From positions 1 to 7,414 of the forward strand of contig JAUCGN010000082.1 of assembly GCA_030378125.1 (NCBI GenBank): a DNA stretch of 7,414 nucleotides, read 5' to 3'. The stretch is from Thiotrichales bacterium HSG1 (GTDB lineage: Bacteria > Pseudomonadota > Gammaproteobacteria > Beggiatoales > Beggiatoaceae). The notes under the pieces were generated by a model. That model was given only the letters and a program-made list of their open reading frames with translations. It had not been told where the DNA came from and did no database searches. Shown piece by piece: positions 5,592-7,414 of the stretch. A program made the position numbers and the translations under genes. Position 1 is the stretch's first letter. Every line of letters begins with the position of its first letter.

Positions 5592-7232
5592 ATGTACAAA
5601 ACACATTTTGGCCTAAATGCCGTTCCATTCTCTATTACACCCGATCCACACTACCTTTATTTAAGTGTTCGTCATCGTGAAGCTCTAGCTCACTTATTGT
5701 ATGGAGTTAAAGAAGGTCCCGGATTTGTATTACTCACTGGTGAAGTTGGCACTGGCAAAACTACCTTATGTCGCAGTTTGATCGAGCAATTACCAGAAAC
5801 TGTTGATATAGCATTATTATTTAATCCCCGTCTCACATCTACAGAATTACTCAAAGCATTATTTGACGAATTAAGAATTAGCTACGAAGACGATTTTGAC
5901 CCAAAAGATTTCATTGATATTCTCGGCAGTTATTTGCTAACTGCTCATTCAGTAGGTCGTCGCACTGTTGTTATCTTAGATGAAGCTCAAAGTTTAACCC
6001 CAGAAGTTTTGGAACAAGTTAGATTATTAACCAATTTAGAAACAGCCAGCCATAAATTACTCCAAATTATTTTAGTAGGTCAGCCTGAGTTAAATACTCT
6101 GCTCAAACGTAACAATTTACGCCAGTTATCTCAACGTATAACCGCTCGTTATCACCTGTTGCCACTGTCCTCCAAAGACACCAAAGCTTATATAAATCAC
6201 CGTTTAGCAGTTAGTGGTGCCAAAAATCCTATATTTGTTAACGCTGCAATGCGTTTAGTTTACCATTATTCTAAAGGTGTACCTCGTTTAATAAATGTGA
6301 TCTGTGACCGTGCTTTGTTGGGTGGTTATGTTGGTAATGAAAACAAAATAAATTCGCAAATTGTGCGTAAAGCAGTGAAGGAAGTGCGTGGTGAAACTGT
6401 TAGTCGTGGTTCAAATTTTGTGAGTTGGTTAATAATCATTGTTATGTTAGGGATGTTGGTTTGGGTGTTTTACCCACAAGGCATAGATTTGTGGAATAAA
6501 TATTTTAACAAAGAAACAATTACTACTACTCAATCTGAAATACTTCAATCTACTCCGATACTAACTATTGACAATACCGAAATTTCGGAAGAACAAGTTG
6601 TTGAGAAACCTTTGTCTAAACCAGTTATAACTTTAGAAGAATTATTGCCCAAAACTGATACCGATTCTGCTTTTATGACCTTATTTAGTTCTTGGAATTT
6701 GGATTATAAAAGCTTAACGGGTGAAAAAGCTTGTCAACGAGCAACAACTCAAAGTTTAGCTTGTTTACTTAGAACCGGGAATTGGCAGGAATTGCGTAAA
6801 GTGAATAGACCAGCAGTTATTGAGCTAGTGACTGACGATGGTAGTCAACATCACTTAGTGGTGACAAAATTAACTGGTGATATTGCTACAGTGATAATTG
6901 CAGAGAAAGATTATGAATTTTCCATTACCGAAATCAATAAATATTGGTTAGGACAGTTTTTATTGTTATGGAAGCCACCATTATTGCCAATACCAGTGTT
7001 GAAAGTTGGTTTATCTAACAATGCAGTGATTTGGGTTCGCAGACATTTAGATAGTATTGATGGTATTAATAGGGGTTCGTATTCTCCAAAATTTGACCGT
7101 GCTTTGAAAAAAAGAGTTGTAGAGTTTCAACGCCAGCAACAGCTTAATGCAGATGGAATTGTTGGTGAACAAACTATGTTGATTATGCAATCATCGTCTG
7201 GACTGGGACCATCGTTGGCTATTAAACGATAA
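5592..7232 (+). CDS. ExeA/GspA-like AAA+ ATPase with peptidoglycan-binding domain
   Basis: ExeA/GspA proteins are inner membrane ATPases that, with GspB, bind peptidoglycan and help assemble the type II secretion secretin; MSHA-pilus and other relatives exist. I chose ATG 5592 (546 residues) because it yields MYKTHFGLNAVPFSITPDP, the typical family start; a TTG at 5577 would add five residues. Domains: an AAA+ module over about residues 20-265 with Walker A GEVGTGKTT (50-58, Lys56), Walker B VVILDEAQ (126-133, Asp130/Glu131) and sensor region ILVGQPEL; one membrane segment at about 276-295; an acidic linker; a C39-peptidase-like region at about 380-462, as in ExeA, with Cys381, Cys391 and His420-421 (activity uncertain); and a PG_binding_1-type repeat at about 470-533 ending in DGIVGEQTM. 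The ATG lies 49 bases after tRNA-Leu with no convincing promoter or Shine-Dalgarno sequence, so it may be read from the tRNA promoter. No gspB follows in the window, so exeA, gspA or mshM-like naming stays open. Confidence 0.88.
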   Translation: MYKTHFGLNAVPFSITPDPHYLYLSVRHREALAHLLYGVKEGPGFVLLTGEVGTGKTTLCRSLIEQLPETVDIALLFNPRLTSTELLKALFDELRISYEDDFDPKDFIDILGSYLLTAHSVGRRTVVILDEAQSLTPEVLEQVRLLTNLETASHKLLQIILVGQPELNTLLKRNNLRQLSQRITARYHLLPLSSKDTKAYINHRLAVSGAKNPIFVNAAMRLVYHYSKGVPRLINVICDRALLGGYVGNENKINSQIVRKAVKEVRGETVSRGSNFVSWLIIIVMLGMLVWVFYPQGIDLWNKYFNKETITTTQSEILQSTPILTIDNTEISEEQVVEKPLSKPVITLEELLPKTDTDSAFMTLFSSWNLDYKSLTGEKACQRATTQSLACLLRTGNWQELRKVNRPAVIELVTDDGSQHHLVVTKLTGDIATVIIAEKDYEFSITEINKYWLGQFLLLWKPPLLPIPVLKVGLSNNAVIWVRRHLDSIDGINRGSYSPKFDRALKKRVVEFQRQQQLNADGIVGEQTMLIMQSSSGLGPSLAIKR

Positions 7233-7280
7233 TGAAAAATTATTAGCTTAGATGTTACCTGAAATAGGCTATTTTCATTA
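7230..7280. terminator. Hairpin overlapping the end of the ExeA-like gene
   Basis: TAATGAAAA (7230-7238, starting within the stop codon) pairs perfectly with TTTTCATTA (7272-7280). After a five-base bulge the stem continues with TAGC (7244-7247) and GCTA (7268-7271), 13 pairs in all. A competing small palindrome AAATAG-G-CTATTT lies at 7262-7274. No T-run follows, so it could be a Rho-type or processing end rather than an intrinsic terminator, or a chance AT-rich fold. Confidence 0.3.
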
Positions 7281-7284
7281 AGAT

Positions 7285-7361
7285 ATGGCTGGATTATTAA
7301 CTACCAGTGAAACTGTGCGAAACCACATGCAGAGTTGTGTGTGAGAAATACCTACCCAATT
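7285..7361 (+). mobile_element. Possible decayed 3' end of a group II intron (domain V/VI-like)
   Basis: The segment contains a CTGG/CCAG stem (7289-7292 and 7304-7307), then CTGTGCGAAACCACATGCAG (7313-7332), then a GTTGTGTGTGAGA stretch (7334-7346) and CCTACCCAATT (7351-7361). From memory this order resembles the ends of bacterial group II introns of the type GAACCGCC...GTGCGG.ACCGCATG...GGTGGTGTGGGAGG...CCTACCCGAT. The usual GC-rich outer stem of domain V is weak here and domain VI is almost absent, so if the match is real this is a non-functional remnant. No reverse transcriptase reading frame is present upstream. The call rests on pattern memory only. Confidence 0.3.
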
Positions 7362-7414
7362 AGAATTGTTTTTACTCTGACCTCAACCAATTATTTTCAT
7401 TGGCATTGATTCAT

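Noticed and set aside
7383..7414. Possible end of a minus-strand gene entering from the right edge (reading MPMKIIG then stop)
   Set aside because: About ten codons are too few to distinguish a gene end from chance, and no family signature is visible.

Overview
The window is AT-rich chromosomal DNA from what looks like a gammaproteobacterium. The evidence is an E. coli-type NADP isocitrate dehydrogenase, a GspA/ExeA-type secretion ATPase, biosynthetic threonine dehydratase (only its end is present), and a tRNA cluster in the order Gly(GCC)-Cys(GCA)-Leu(UAA), as in E. coli glyW-cysT-leuZ. Genus cannot be read from this. The low GC and the ExeA-like gene would fit sulfur-oxidising or symbiotic lineages, but that is a guess. 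All recognisable genes are on the + strand.

Positions 1-1462 hold the 3' end of ilvA and, 14 bases later, a complete hisD with all expected zinc and catalytic residues. They are probably cotranscribed. Positions 1463-2537 hold a promoter-like region and a divergent 302-residue PLP enzyme of the cysteine synthase / CysM fold. Positions 2538-3707 hold a second intergenic region and an unrecognised 331-residue protein with one membrane segment, TPR-like helices, a lysine-rich stretch and a tail bounded by two cysteines. Positions 3708-3983 hold a structured intergenic region with a long inverted repeat, then icd (3984-5222). A clear sigma70-type promoter then drives three tightly packed tRNA genes (5300-5542). 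An ExeA/GspA-like ATPase with a C-terminal peptidoglycan-binding domain follows at 5592-7232. The last 180 bases carry no gene I can support, but contain a hairpin and a stretch resembling the decayed 3' end of a group II intron.

The most interesting non-coding signal is a near-identical 30-base element (28/30 matches, 19 in a row identical) upstream of both the PLP enzyme gene and icd. Each copy has a small palindrome three bases before a TATAAT-like hexamer, which suggests a shared operator-promoter or a dispersed repeat carrying a promoter. A second shared 10-mer lies upstream of both copies.

The recognised genes cover amino acid synthesis (isoleucine, histidine, possibly a cysteine-like product), the TCA cycle, translation and envelope/secretion assembly. 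Apart from ilvA-hisD they look like neighbours rather than one pathway. I see no CRISPR array, complete transposase or phage gene.
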